Source of the DNA: Variovorax sp. J2L1-78
GTDB taxonomy: Bacteria; Pseudomonadota; Gammaproteobacteria; Burkholderiales; Burkholderiaceae_C
Direction: 5' to 3'
Length of the DNA: 64,000 nucleotides
Assembly (NCBI RefSeq): GCF_030317205.1
Contig: NZ_JASZYB010000004.1
Span: 248,001 to 312,000 of the forward strand
The translations under genes were made by a program, and so were the position numbers. Shown here piece after piece: positions 1 to 9,638 of this stretch; position 1 is the first letter of the stretch, and each line of letters opens with the position of its first letter. The notes below the pieces were generated by a model, which saw nothing but the letters and a program-made list of their open reading frames with translations, was not told the DNA's origin and made no database searches.

Positions 1-150
1 GGCCGCCTGAGGCGCGCGGCACGCAGCGGGGTCGCCACGGCAATTCGCCTACGCACAAGGCGATCCATCGCCGACACGGACACGGGCCCAGGGTGCGCAC
101 ACTGAGTGCCGGGCGGCGCAGGGCCGACCGGAAACGACAAAGGTGCTGCC
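1..150. other. Left edge, no gene seen
   Basis: I see no convincing gene here. The stretch leads into the DUF883-like gene, whose start is set by an AAAGG-like purine run about 8 bases before the ATG at 151. An in-frame GTG at 106 has no ribosome binding site and would add a non-homologous leader. Confidence 0.5.
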
Positions 151-513
151 ATGGTGAACGAATACGTAAAGACCCCTTCCGAGCTCGCCGACGAGGCGCG
201 GCAAGCCGGACGTGATGCGATGAGCGCCGTGCAGGGCCAGGCCGCAGAGGCGCTCGATACCGCGAAGGGCGTGGCCGCCGATGCCAAGGACGTCGCACAG
301 GACGCGACCGCCACCGGCAAGGCCTATGCGCGCGGCGCGGTGGAAGCTGCGAGCGAAAAGCTCGGCGTGTTGCAAGACAAGGTGGCCGCCGCCCAGGAAT
401 CCTGCACGCGCTACATCGCCCAGGAGCCGGTCAAGGCCACGATGATGGCCGTGGCAGGCGGCGCACTGCTCACCGGGCTGCTGATGGCCGCCGTGCGCGG
501 GCGTCGGGGCTGA
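151..513 (+). CDS. DUF883 / YqjD-ElaB family membrane-anchored protein
   Basis: A 120-residue protein with a long, alanine- and acid-rich amphipathic helical region (about residues 5-85, heptad-like and without cysteine-rich motifs) and a single C-terminal hydrophobic segment ending in basic residues (GALLTGLLMAAVRGRRG). This is the layout of the E. coli YqjD/ElaB/YgaM family, tail-anchored inner-membrane proteins reported to bind ribosomes in stationary phase (family knowledge). It is followed after 4 bases by a YqjE-like gene and then a YqjK-position gene, matching the yqjD-yqjE-yqjK order and suggesting one transcript. The ATG at 151 is preferred over the GTG at 106. The exact role in this organism is unknown. 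Confidence 0.8.
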   Translation: MVNEYVKTPSELADEARQAGRDAMSAVQGQAAEALDTAKGVAADAKDVAQDATATGKAYARGAVEAASEKLGVLQDKVAAAQESCTRYIAQEPVKATMMAVAGGALLTGLLMAAVRGRRG

Positions 514-517
514 TCCG

Positions 518-901
518 ATGATCCATCCCATCTACATGACGGCGCTGCGCCGCCCCGACCTGGTCGCGGCGCATCTGCGCAACCATGTCGAGCTGGTGAA
601 GAAGGAACTGGGCGATGCGGGCCGCTCCGTCGCTTACAAGGCCGCCGGCGCCGTCGTCGCGCTCGTGGCGCTGATGCTCGCGCTCGGCCTGACAGGCATC
701 GCGCTGATGCTGGGCGCCCTGCATGGCAGCTTCCATTGGACGCTGGTGGCGGTGCCGGGCGTGGCTTGGCTGCTCACCGGCGTGGGTGCGATGGTCGCGA
801 TGAAATCCTCGGTGCGCGACGACGTGCAGGACGTGAAGGACGAACTCGAAGCGGACTTCGCCGTCCTGCGGACCGTCAAGGAGGCACGCCGTGGACACTG
901 A
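518..901 (+). CDS. YqjE-like / phage holin family membrane protein
   Basis: A 127-residue protein with two predicted transmembrane helices (about residues 40-65 and 72-95) separated by a short loop, an N-terminal amphipathic segment and a charged C-terminal tail. The pattern fits the 'phage holin family' (Holin_X, YqjE-like) that regularly follows DUF883 proteins. Despite the family name nothing nearby is phage-like, so it is more likely an envelope stress or stationary-phase inner-membrane protein (inference). It starts 4 bases after the DUF883 stop and overlaps the next start by 11 bases, so the three genes look translationally coupled. Confidence 0.75.
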   Translation: MIHPIYMTALRRPDLVAAHLRNHVELVKKELGDAGRSVAYKAAGAVVALVALMLALGLTGIALMLGALHGSFHWTLVAVPGVAWLLTGVGAMVAMKSSVRDDVQDVKDELEADFAVLRTVKEARRGH

Positions 902-1370
902 AAATTCGCTCCCGCTGACGCCCAAGCAGAAGCTCGCGCTCTCGCGCGCCGAACTGCTCGAAGCCATGGGGTACCACGACCTGGCACCCAGAGATGCCGC
1001 GGCCCCGCAACTTGTGTCGACACGCGAACCCCGTGGCAGCACGCCGGCCCCACGTCCCACGACGCGCCGGGGCGTGCTTGCGCGTTGGTGGTCGCGCCAT
1101 CCCCTCAACAGTGCGGTCGACCTCGGGCGTCCGTTCCTGGAAGACATGGCGCAACGGCAGCCGGGCCGGTTGATGGCCTACGGCGCCGGCACCGGTGCGC
1201 TGCTGATGGTCATCAAGCCCTGGAAGCTCCTGTCGCTCGCGACGGTGTTGTCGCTGGCGTTTCGCACGTCGGACCTCACCGGGCTGATCGCCGGCGCCTT
1301 CGGTGGCCACGATGACGACGACGAACCGCCATTCGACGATCGCGTGCCCCTCAGTCAGCAGGTGTCCTGA
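891..1370 (+). CDS. Hypothetical protein in the YqjK position
   Basis: A 159-residue protein with a GTG start chosen because a strong AGGAGG lies 7 bases upstream, inside the end of the preceding gene. The N-terminal half is polar and proline/arginine-rich. A hydrophobic stretch at about residues 95-125 could be a membrane helix, and the tail is a run of acidic residues (HDDDDEPPFDD). It overlaps the YqjE-like gene by 11 bases and closes the trio. I do not recognise a domain; its position matches yqjK of E. coli, but sequence similarity is not evident by eye. Confidence 0.65.
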   Translation: MDTENSLPLTPKQKLALSRAELLEAMGYHDLAPRDAAAPQLVSTREPRGSTPAPRPTTRRGVLARWWSRHPLNSAVDLGRPFLEDMAQRQPGRLMAYGAGTGALLMVIKPWKLLSLATVLSLAFRTSDLTGLIAGAFGGHDDDDEPPFDDRVPLSQQVS

Positions 1371-1397
1371 CCGGCTGCCGTGGTCAATGTGCGACGC

Positions 1398-1784
1398 TTA
1401 CCGACCTTGCGTACCGGCTTCGGCGAGCTCGCTGGCATAGGCCAGGAAATCCTCGAACTGGCCGGTCTTGTCGAAGACGGCATCCGCCCCCTGCGACAGC
1501 GCACGGTCGTTGGCCGCTTCGGCGTAGTTGGTCAGCACCACGACGCGCTGATGCGGCAGCCGGTCGGCGCAGGCCTTGACCACTTCCATGCCCGACCCCT
1601 CGGTCAGGAACAGGTCTGCCACCAGAAGATCCCAGCCCTCGCCGTTGCGCGCGAGCCAGCGCCGGGCCTCGTCCTCCGACTCCGCCATGGCGATCACTTC
1701 GCAAGGGGTGGAATCTTCGAGCAGGCCCACGAGCAGGTCGCGGATGGTGGGGTTGTCTTCGATCAGAAAGACACGAAGCGTCAT
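1398..1784 (-). CDS. Stand-alone response regulator receiver (CheY-like)
   Basis: A 128-residue single receiver domain: acidic pair E9/D10 near the N-terminus (FLIEDN), phosphoacceptor D57 in LLVADLFL, the T/S position in VVVLTNY, and the conserved lysine in FDKTG. There is no output domain, so it must act through a partner protein or as a phosphate sink. The start at MTLRVFLIED is chosen because it places the first beta strand correctly; the longer upstream frame is not receiver-like. No histidine kinase is adjacent, the nearest being ntrB about 5 kb away, so its partner is unknown. It converges with the trio on its left and diverges from the small gene at 1943. Confidence 0.85.
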   Translation of the reverse strand: MTLRVFLIEDNPTIRDLLVGLLEDSTPCEVIAMAESEDEARRWLARNGEGWDLLVADLFLTEGSGMEVVKACADRLPHQRVVVLTNYAEAANDRALSQGADAVFDKTGQFEDFLAYASELAEAGTQGR

Positions 1785-1942
1785 GACGGCTTGAAGCAAG
1801 AACGGTGCGGGGCAGCGGCCCGCCGAAACCCACGGGGACGGCACGACAAGGTGCCGCCGGTGGACGGTGTGCGAACGCATTATCCGCGCTCCATCAGGGC
1901 GATCCCTGCAGGAGAAGTTCCCGAGGACGGCACAATCGTCAC

Positions 1943-2173
1943 ATGACAGCGATCCGTGATTTGAGCGACGAGGACTTGACGCTCCATGCGCAGGAGTGGC
2001 GCCAGCGCGCCCTGCGCGGCGACAAGTCGGCGCGCGGTGTGGCGCACGCCCTGGAAACCGAGCTTCGGCGCCGGGGCGTCGGCACGAACGCGCAGACCAC
2101 CCCGGCCGACCTGGACACCCGCCCGGTCACACTGCGTCACCCGCGACCCTGGTGGAAATTCTGGGCAGACTGA
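1943..2173 (+). CDS. Small conserved-type hypothetical protein
   Basis: A 76-residue protein starting MTAIRDLSDEDL, largely alpha-helical and charged, ending in the aromatic motif PWWKFWAD. No signal peptide or membrane segment is present. It lies between a divergent receiver gene and a convergent alcohol dehydrogenase gene, so it is probably monocistronic. I do not recognise a family. Frame, codon choice (GC-rich third positions) and a clean ATG support a real gene. Confidence 0.6.
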   Translation: MTAIRDLSDEDLTLHAQEWRQRALRGDKSARGVAHALETELRRRGVGTNAQTTPADLDTRPVTLRHPRPWWKFWAD

Positions 2174-3223
2174 TCAGCGCGTGGCCTGCGTCGGGGGCGA
2201 CTCGAAATCGAGCACGATGCGCCCTTCGATCTCGCCCCGATGCATGCGTGCGAAGACATCGTTGATGTTGTCCAGGGTGTCGGTCGTCACGGTCGCACGC
2301 ACCTTGCCGCTGGCGGCGAAATCCAGCGATTCCTGCAGGTCGAGCCGCGTCCCGACGATCGAACCGCGCACGGTGATGCCGTTGAGCACGGTGTCGAAGA
2401 TCGACAGCGGGAAATCGCCCGGCGGCAGGCCGTTGAGCGAGACGGTGCCGCCACGCCGCACCATGCCCATCGCCTGCTGAAAGGCCTTCGGTGACACGGC
2501 CGTGACAAGCACGCCCTGCGCGCCGCCGATCTCCTTCTTGATGAAGGCGGCCGGATCTTCACGGCGCGCATTCACCGTGAGGGCGGCGCCGAGCTCCGTG
2601 GCCAGCGTGAGCTTCGCATCGTCGATGTCCACGGCAACGACGTTCAGGCCCATGGCCTTCGCGTACTGCACCGCCATGTGGCCGAGCCCGCCGATCCCCG
2701 AGATCGCCACCCAGTCGCCGGGCTTGGTGTCGGTGACCTTCAACCCCTTGTAGACCGTCACGCCCGCGCAGAGGACCGGCGAGATCTCGACGAAGCCAAC
2801 GTTGCTCGGCAGGTGCCCGACATAGTCGGGATCGGCCAGCACATATTCCGCGAAGCTGCCGTTGACCGAATAGCCGGTGTTCTGCTGCTCCGCGCACAGC
2901 GTTTCCCAGCCGCCCAGGCAATGCACGCAATGTCCGCAGGCGGTGTACAGCCACGGCACGCCGACCCGGTCGCCTTCCTTCACGTGCTTCACGCCGCTGC
3001 CCACGGCGACCACATGGCCGACGCCTTCATGGCCCGGGATGAAAGGCGGATTCGGCTTGACCGGCCAGTCGCCTTCGGCCGCATGAAGATCGGTATGACA
3101 CACGCCGGTGGCGGCGATCTTGACGAGGATCTGCCCCGCACCCGGCATCGGAACGGTCACTTCCTCGATGACGAGGGGTGCACCGAACTGCCGGACGACG
3201 GCCGCCTTCATGGTCTTTTGCAT
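2174..3223 (-). CDS. adhP: Zinc-dependent alcohol dehydrogenase AdhP
   Basis: A 349-residue medium-chain dehydrogenase that should oxidise primary alcohols or reduce aldehydes with NAD. Catalytic zinc ligands are seen in GVCHTDLH and GHEGVGH. The structural-zinc cysteine cluster is CGHCVHCLGGWETLC, and the nucleotide-binding turn is GIGGLGHMAVQYAKAMG. Length is standard for bacterial AdhP. The start MQKTMKAAV was chosen for the AGGAGA ribosome binding site 6 bases upstream; an internal Met four codons later is possible. It is transcribed away from xth with a 246-base gap in which I see no distinctive operator. It is probably a cytosolic enzyme of ethanol or other short-chain alcohol metabolism. 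Confidence 0.92.
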   Translation of the reverse strand: MQKTMKAAVVRQFGAPLVIEEVTVPMPGAGQILVKIAATGVCHTDLHAAEGDWPVKPNPPFIPGHEGVGHVVAVGSGVKHVKEGDRVGVPWLYTACGHCVHCLGGWETLCAEQQNTGYSVNGSFAEYVLADPDYVGHLPSNVGFVEISPVLCAGVTVYKGLKVTDTKPGDWVAISGIGGLGHMAVQYAKAMGLNVVAVDIDDAKLTLATELGAALTVNARREDPAAFIKKEIGGAQGVLVTAVSPKAFQQAMGMVRRGGTVSLNGLPPGDFPLSIFDTVLNGITVRGSIVGTRLDLQESLDFAASGKVRATVTTDTLDNINDVFARMHRGEIEGRIVLDFESPPTQATR

Positions 3224-3469
3224 CTGTTTCTCCTGGGAATGCACGAGTCGACGCGGGCCGTCAGGCTGCTCCGACGAGGCCTCGATGTCCGCGCAAGCGC
3301 GCATGGTTCGCGGAGAATCCCTCTTGAACCAGCGGCTCGCTTGGCAAGATGATCGTTCCGAAACCCGCAACCGCATTGATCCAAAGCAACCCAGAGGCAG
3401 GAAGGCAGCGGCCGCACAAAGTCTCGCGACAGCCGGCCGGGCACCTTGAAACAACAAGTCACATCACGT
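3224..3469. other. Divergent intergenic region adhP / xth
   Basis: A 246-base gap that must hold the promoters of the two divergent genes. I see no strong -35/-10 pair, palindrome or terminator here. Confidence 0.4.
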
Positions 3470-4255
3470 ATGAAAATCACCACCTGGAACGTCAACTCCC
3501 TCACCGCCCGTCTCCAGCATGTACTCGACTGGCTGACCGCCAACCCGGTCGATGTGCTGTGCCTTCAGGAGCTGAAGATGAGCGACGACAAGTTTCCGCT
3601 CGAGGTCCTGAAGTCGGCCGGCTATGAAGCAGCGGTGTTCGGTCAGAAGACCTACAACGGCGTGGCGATCCTGAGCCTCGCGCCGATGCGCGACGTGGCA
3701 AAGAACATCGGCGGCTTCAGCGACGAGCACTCGCGCGTGATCAGCGCCACCGTCGATACCGCGAATGGCCCACTGCGCATCGTCAACGGCTACTTCGTCA
3801 ACGGGCAGGCCCCCGGCAGCGACAAGTTCGCCTACAAGATGCGCTGGCTCGACGCCCTTCGCGACTGGCTGCGCGCCGAGAAGGCGTCGCACCCGAACCT
3901 CGTGCTGCTCGGCGACTTCAACGTCGCCCCCGAGGACCGCGACAGTTTCGACCCCGAAGGCCTGCGCGAAACCATCCACCACACGACCGAGGAGCGCGAA
4001 CACTTCAAGGCGCTGCTGGGCCTGGGCCTCACCGATGCCTTCCGACTGTTCGATCAGCCCGAGAAGAGCTTCTCGTGGTGGGACTACCGCATGCTGGGCT
4101 ACCAGAAGAACCGCGGGCTGCGCATCGACCACATCCTGGTGAGCGAACCGCTGGTGCCGCGCGCGGTGGCCTGCACGATCGACCGCGTGCCGCGCAAATG
4201 GGAAAAGCCCAGCGACCACGCCCCCGTCACGCTCGAGCTGGCCTCGGCATCCTGA
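3470..4255 (+). CDS. xth: Exodeoxyribonuclease III
   Basis: A 261-residue member of the ExoIII/AP endonuclease family that cleaves 5' to abasic sites and removes nucleotides from 3' ends during base-excision repair. Motifs are in order: ITTWNVNSL (Asn metal ligand), LQELK (catalytic Glu), the tyrosine region FVNG, LGDFNVAPED (Asp/Asn), RIDHILVS and the C-terminal SDHAPV (catalytic His). The length is typical. The start MKITTWNVNS is preferred because the beta strand begins there; an ATG 24 bases upstream is in frame. It is followed after 13 bases by a lipoprotein gene that may be co-transcribed. Confidence 0.93.
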   Translation: MKITTWNVNSLTARLQHVLDWLTANPVDVLCLQELKMSDDKFPLEVLKSAGYEAAVFGQKTYNGVAILSLAPMRDVAKNIGGFSDEHSRVISATVDTANGPLRIVNGYFVNGQAPGSDKFAYKMRWLDALRDWLRAEKASHPNLVLLGDFNVAPEDRDSFDPEGLRETIHHTTEEREHFKALLGLGLTDAFRLFDQPEKSFSWWDYRMLGYQKNRGLRIDHILVSEPLVPRAVACTIDRVPRKWEKPSDHAPVTLELASAS

Positions 4256-4268
4256 CAGCAGGCCGCCC

Positions 4269-4793
4269 ATGATGACATCCACAAGAACATACGCTCTGGT
4301 GCTCTCGGCGCTGGTCGCCGTGCTGGCGGGCTGCACATCGACCAAGTCCGGCGCACCGGCCGAGGCATCGGCCTCGTCATCCGAAGAGAAGACCGTGGGC
4401 GAAGCGGCGCCGGGTCGCAGCGACGTGGCCGAGGTGCGGCTGATCACCGCGCAGACGCCTGCTGTCCGGGCCTACCGAAAGATCGGCTCGGGTGCGATCT
4501 ACAAGGCCTACCCGACCCGCATCCACAAGGGCAAGATCCCGCCGCTCGTGTATGCCGTGGTGGTGGTCGAAACCGACATCGACGCCACGGGGAAAGTGGT
4601 GAACGTGGGCTTCAGCCGCACGCCGAGCCATGCCCCCGAGGTACCGCCGATGATCGCCGAGCTGATCCAGAAGGCATCGCCCTTGCCCAGCCCCGGACGG
4701 CTGGGTGCGCACACCTATGTCGACACCTGGCTGTGGGACAAGAGCGGCAGCTTCCAGCTGGATTCGCGCACGCTCGGCCAGCGCAGCCGGTAG
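4269..4793 (+). CDS. Lipoprotein with TonB-C-like domain
   Basis: A 174-residue protein with a lipoprotein signal peptide: hydrophobic core then lipobox LAGC with the modified cysteine at residue 22. A serine/glutamate-rich linker leads to a C-terminal domain (about residues 75-160) whose pattern (VVVVETDIDATGKVVNVGFSR, then a proline-rich closing strand) resembles the TonB C-terminal fold. No TonB transmembrane or proline-repeat region exists, so it is not a canonical TonB. It probably sits in the outer membrane facing the periplasm (inference). It lies 13 bases after xth, converging on ntrC. Confidence 0.7.
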   Translation: MMTSTRTYALVLSALVAVLAGCTSTKSGAPAEASASSSEEKTVGEAAPGRSDVAEVRLITAQTPAVRAYRKIGSGAIYKAYPTRIHKGKIPPLVYAVVVVETDIDATGKVVNVGFSRTPSHAPEVPPMIAELIQKASPLPSPGRLGAHTYVDTWLWDKSGSFQLDSRTLGQRSR

Positions 4794-4818
4794 CCGACCG
4801 ACCGGGCCGGCGAGCCCG

Positions 4819-6354
<1,536 letters not shown>

Positions 6355-6376
6355 GCAGCTCCTTGTCGCCTTGCTG

Positions 6377-7453
6377 CTAAGGCAGCGGTATCAGTATCTT
6401 GAAATCGGTCCGGCCGGGCACGCTGTCGCACTCGATCACGCCGTGGTGCTGCTGTACGAAGGTTTGCGCCAGCGTCAACCCCAGGCCGGTTCCGCCATCC
6501 CGGCCCGACACGAGCGGGTAGAAGATGCGGTCCTTGATGGTGTCGGGCACGCCCGGTCCGTTGTCGATGACATGCAATTCCAGTGCCAGTCGGTACCACT
6601 GCTTGTTGAAGATCACCTGACGGGCGATGCGTGTCTTAAAAGTGATGCGCGCATCGCCCGCGGCGCGGCGCTCAGCCAGGGCCTGCGCGGCGTTGTGCGC
6701 GATGTTGAGCGTGGCCTGGATCAGCTGCTCGCGGTCGCCGCGGAACTCGGGGATCGACGGGTCGAAGTCGCGGTCGATGTGCAGGTCGCGCGGGAACTCC
6801 GCAAGGATCACCGAGCGCACCCGCTCGCAGACCTCGTGGATGTTCACGTCGCCCACCACGTGCGGGCGGCGGTGCGGCGCCAGCAGACGGTCGACCAGCG
6901 TCTGCAGCCGGTCGGCCTCGTGGATGATGACCTGGGTGTATTCGATCAGGTCGCGCGACTCGACCTCCATCTGCAGCAACTGCGCCGCGCCACGGATGCC
7001 GCCCAGCGGGTTCTTGATCTCGTGCGCGAGGTTGCGGATGAGTTCTTTGTTGGCCTGCGCCTGGTCGAGGAGGCGTTCTTCACGGTCTTGCCGCACCTGC
7101 TGCTCCAGCGGCGACAACTCGACGATCAGTTCACCCACCTTGTCGCTCTGCGCCAGCGTCACCTGCACCGGCATCAGGTCGTGGTTGACGCGCCGGAGCA
7201 TCGCCTCGTAGCGCAGCGTGGCGAAGTCGTTGCTGCGCGCGCCGTCGATGGCCGTGCGCAGGACGTGCGGCTCGTGGAAACAGGCGCCGAACTGCGAGCC
7301 CTCGAGCGTGCGGCGCGAGGTGCCGAGCGCGTCCTCGAGCGCGGCGTTGGCGAACAGCACCGCCCCGTCGGACTTGACCACCGCGATGAGCGTGGCGAGC
7401 AGGTCGAAGGGCTGGAAGCGCTTGGGGGATGAGGTTGTCTTGCCGAAGGCCAT
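6377..7453 (-). CDS. ntrB: Nitrogen sensor kinase NtrB (NRII)
   Basis: A 358-residue cytosolic histidine kinase/phosphatase. It has an N-terminal PAS-like domain (about residues 15-120), the H-box NLAHEIKNPLGG with H144, the N-box LNIAHNAAQAL, and the ATP-lid glycines VIDNGPGVPD and GTGLGLTLA. There are no membrane helices, consistent with control by PII proteins rather than by an external ligand. Length matches NtrB. It sits between the small secreted-protein gene (1-base gap) and ntrC (22-base gap), so the leftward glnA to ntrC order is kept. Confidence 0.95.
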   Translation of the reverse strand: MAFGKTTSSPKRFQPFDLLATLIAVVKSDGAVLFANAALEDALGTSRRTLEGSQFGACFHEPHVLRTAIDGARSNDFATLRYEAMLRRVNHDLMPVQVTLAQSDKVGELIVELSPLEQQVRQDREERLLDQAQANKELIRNLAHEIKNPLGGIRGAAQLLQMEVESRDLIEYTQVIIHEADRLQTLVDRLLAPHRRPHVVGDVNIHEVCERVRSVILAEFPRDLHIDRDFDPSIPEFRGDREQLIQATLNIAHNAAQALAERRAAGDARITFKTRIARQVIFNKQWYRLALELHVIDNGPGVPDTIKDRIFYPLVSGRDGGTGLGLTLAQTFVQQHHGVIECDSVPGRTDFKILIPLP

Positions 7454-7454
7454 G

Positions 7455-7958
7455 TCAGGGTGTCGTCGAAGGCGGCAGGCGACCGAGCTCGCGGCGGATG
7501 CCGGCGATGTCGCTTTCGTTGCGGGCGATTTCCGCCTTCATTTCACTCACGCGGTCCAGGTACTTCTGGTAGTTGCGCGCTTCGCCGCCCTGCTTCTCGG
7601 GCTCGCCGTTGTTGTAGTCCTTCAGCAGCTCGGCCTGGCGGGCTTCGGCCTTCCGGAGTTCGGCCTGCAGCACCGAGCGCGCCTCGCCGTCGCGCGCGCG
7701 CTGGTCGGCGCCCTCGACGCGCGGGCTGCCGGCCGGGGCACGTGCGGCGCTGCCGCCCGCGCCGCTGCCACCACCCCCTGGACGCGGCGTCTGGACGACC
7801 GTGACGTTGCCCCGTTCCATCACCTTGCAGCCGCGCTTCTGCGCGTCGGCCGCATTGTTGGTGTATTCGTTGCCGCAGCGCCAGACGCGCTCCTGCGCCT
7901 GTACCGACAGCACGGTCAACGGGGCGATGAGCAACAAGACGAGTGAGGAGGTCTTCAT
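7455..7958 (-). CDS. Secreted DUF4124-like protein between glnA and ntrB
   Basis: A 167-residue protein with a clear signal peptide (MKTSSLVLLLIAPLTVLSVQAQ) followed by a short motif with a Trp and two Cys (VWRCGNEYTN ... RGC), reminiscent of DUF4124 N-termini. A glycine/alanine-rich linker and a charged coiled-coil-like C-terminal half follow (about residues 85-155). It is probably periplasmic. It lies one base from ntrB, so it is likely translated from the same message although it has no obvious tie to nitrogen control. The start at 7958 is set by the signal peptide and an AGGA-like site. Function unknown. Confidence 0.75.
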   Translation of the reverse strand: MKTSSLVLLLIAPLTVLSVQAQERVWRCGNEYTNNAADAQKRGCKVMERGNVTVVQTPRPGGGGSGAGGSAARAPAGSPRVEGADQRARDGEARSVLQAELRKAEARQAELLKDYNNGEPEKQGGEARNYQKYLDRVSEMKAEIARNESDIAGIRRELGRLPPSTTP

Positions 7959-8039
7959 GGTCCTGGGAGGAGATGTACGCAGACAGCGGATTCTCATGCA
8001 ATTCGAGCGGCGTTCCGGCGCGCCGTTCCCCACCAAAGA

Positions 8040-8065
8040 AAAAGGACGGCCGGAGCCGTCCTTTT
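8040..8065 (-). terminator. Rho-independent terminator after glnA
   Basis: A perfect 11-bp inverted repeat (AAAAGGACGGC / GCCGTCCTTTT) around a CGGA tetraloop, followed by T residues on the minus strand. It begins 34 bases after the glnA stop and would at least partly separate glnA from the ntrBC group. Confidence 0.85.
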
Positions 8066-8098
8066 CGCGCATTGTGTCGAAGGCCCGAAGGCCTCCGA

Positions 8099-9514
8099 TC
8101 ACAGCGAGTAGTACATGTCGAATTCGACCGGGTGCGTCGCCATGCGGAAGCGCGTGACTTCCTGCATCTTGAGGTCGATGTACGCGTCGATGTACGCGTC
8201 GGTGAACACGCCGCCCTTGGTCAGGAACGCACGGTCCTTGTCGAGGTATTCCAGGGCCTGGTCGAGGCTGTGGCACACGGTCGGGATCAGCGCGTCTTCT
8301 TCCGGCGGCAGGTGGTAGAGGTCCTTCGTCGCGGCTTCGCCCGGATCGATCTTGTTCTCGACGCCGTCGAGGCCGGCCATCAGCAGCGCAGCGAAACCGA
8401 GGTACGGGTTCATCAGCGGATCGGGGAAGCGCGCTTCGACGCGGCGGCCCTTGGGGTTGGCCACGAACGGAATGCGGATCGAGGCCGAGCGGTTCTTGGC
8501 CGAGTAGGCCAGCTTCACCGGGGCTTCGAAGCCAGGCACCAGGCGCTTGTAGCTGTTGGTGCCGGGGTTCGTGATGGCGTTCAGGGCACGGGCGTGCTTG
8601 ATGATGCCGCCGATGTAATGCAGCGCGAATTCCGACAGGCCGGCGTAGCCGTCACCGGCGAACAGGTTCTTGCCGTCCTTCCAGACCGACTGGTGCACGT
8701 GCATGCCGGAGCCGTTGTCGCCGACGATGGGCTTGGGCATGAAGGTGGCGGTCTTGCCGTAGGCGTGGGCCACGTTGTGGATCACGTACTTCTGCAGCTG
8801 GACCCAGTCGGCGCGCTGGATCAGCGTGCTGAACTTGGTGCCCAGTTCCATCTGGCCGGCGTTGGCCACTTCGTGGTGATGCACTTCGACCGGGATGCCC
8901 AGGGCTTCGAGCACCAGGCACATTTCCGAACGCATGTCCTGGAAGCTGTCGACCGGGGGCACCGGGAAGTAGCCGCCCTTGACGGCCGGACGGTGGCCCG
9001 TGTTGCCGTGCTCGTATTCCTTGTCGGTGTTCCACGAGGCTTCTTCGGAGTCGATCTTGACGAAGCAGCCCGACATGTCGTTCTTCCAGCGCACGCCGTC
9101 GAACACGAAGAATTCGGGTTCCGGTCCGAAGTAGGCGGTGTCGCCCAGGCCGGAAGCCTTCATGTACGCCTCGGCGCGCTTGGCCAGCGAACGCGGATCG
9201 CGCTCGTAGGCCTTGCCGTCGGCCGGGTCGATCACGTCGCAGGTCAGGATCAGCGTCGTCTCTTCGAAGAAGGGGTCGATGTTGGCGGTGTTCGGGTCGG
9301 GCATGAGTTGCATGTCCGAGGCTTCGATGCCCTTCCAGCCGGCGATGGAAGAACCGTCGAAGGCGTGACCGTCGGTGAACTTGCCTTCGTCGAAAGCAGA
9401 CACCGGCACGGTCACGTGCTGTTCTTTACCGCGGGTGTCGGTGAAGCGGAAGTCGACGAACTTGACCTCGTTTTCCTTGACGAGCTTCAGTACATCGGCG
9501 ACGGTCTTTGCCAT
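8099..9514 (-). CDS. glnA: Glutamine synthetase type I
   Basis: A 471-residue enzyme that makes glutamine from glutamate, ammonia and ATP, the standard length for GlnA dodecamers. Visible motifs are the beta-Grasp start, the metal-binding region FGPEPEFFVFD, NGSGMHVHQS (ATP/glutamate site), NPKGRRVEARFPD, and the adenylylation loop DLYHLPPEE with the modifiable tyrosine. It is therefore expected to be controlled by GlnE. The ATG at 9514 has an AGGAG-like site (CAGGAGAAACTG). Upstream lie a sigma-54 promoter and NtrC-like sites; downstream is a terminator and then the ntrB group. Confidence 0.97.
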   Translation of the reverse strand: MAKTVADVLKLVKENEVKFVDFRFTDTRGKEQHVTVPVSAFDEGKFTDGHAFDGSSIAGWKGIEASDMQLMPDPNTANIDPFFEETTLILTCDVIDPADGKAYERDPRSLAKRAEAYMKASGLGDTAYFGPEPEFFVFDGVRWKNDMSGCFVKIDSEEASWNTDKEYEHGNTGHRPAVKGGYFPVPPVDSFQDMRSEMCLVLEALGIPVEVHHHEVANAGQMELGTKFSTLIQRADWVQLQKYVIHNVAHAYGKTATFMPKPIVGDNGSGMHVHQSVWKDGKNLFAGDGYAGLSEFALHYIGGIIKHARALNAITNPGTNSYKRLVPGFEAPVKLAYSAKNRSASIRIPFVANPKGRRVEARFPDPLMNPYLGFAALLMAGLDGVENKIDPGEAATKDLYHLPPEEDALIPTVCHSLDQALEYLDKDRAFLTKGGVFTDAYIDAYIDLKMQEVTRFRMATHPVEFDMYYSL

Positions 9515-9562
9515 CAGTTTCTCCTGGTTGGATGAGTGGTTGGAAATACAACGGTGAGGGAA

Positions 9563-9578
9563 TGCAGTTTCTGTGCCA
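9563..9578 (-). promoter_or_regulatory. Sigma-54 promoter of glnA
   Basis: On the minus strand the sequence TGGCACAGAAACTGCA carries the diagnostic GG-N10-GC of -24/-12 promoters (consensus TGGCAC-N5-TTGCA, one mismatch). It would start transcription near 9552, giving a leader of about 38 bases before the glnA ATG. Confidence 0.85.
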
Positions 9579-9638
9579 TTGGCAGGCCCGGGACCGAGGG
9601 CCCCATCATCCTGCCAAATCCCCAAAAAAAGGCGGAAA

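Noticed and set aside
518..901. Prophage remnant suggested by the holin family name
   Set aside because: No other phage gene is nearby, and the YqjD/E/K order explains it.
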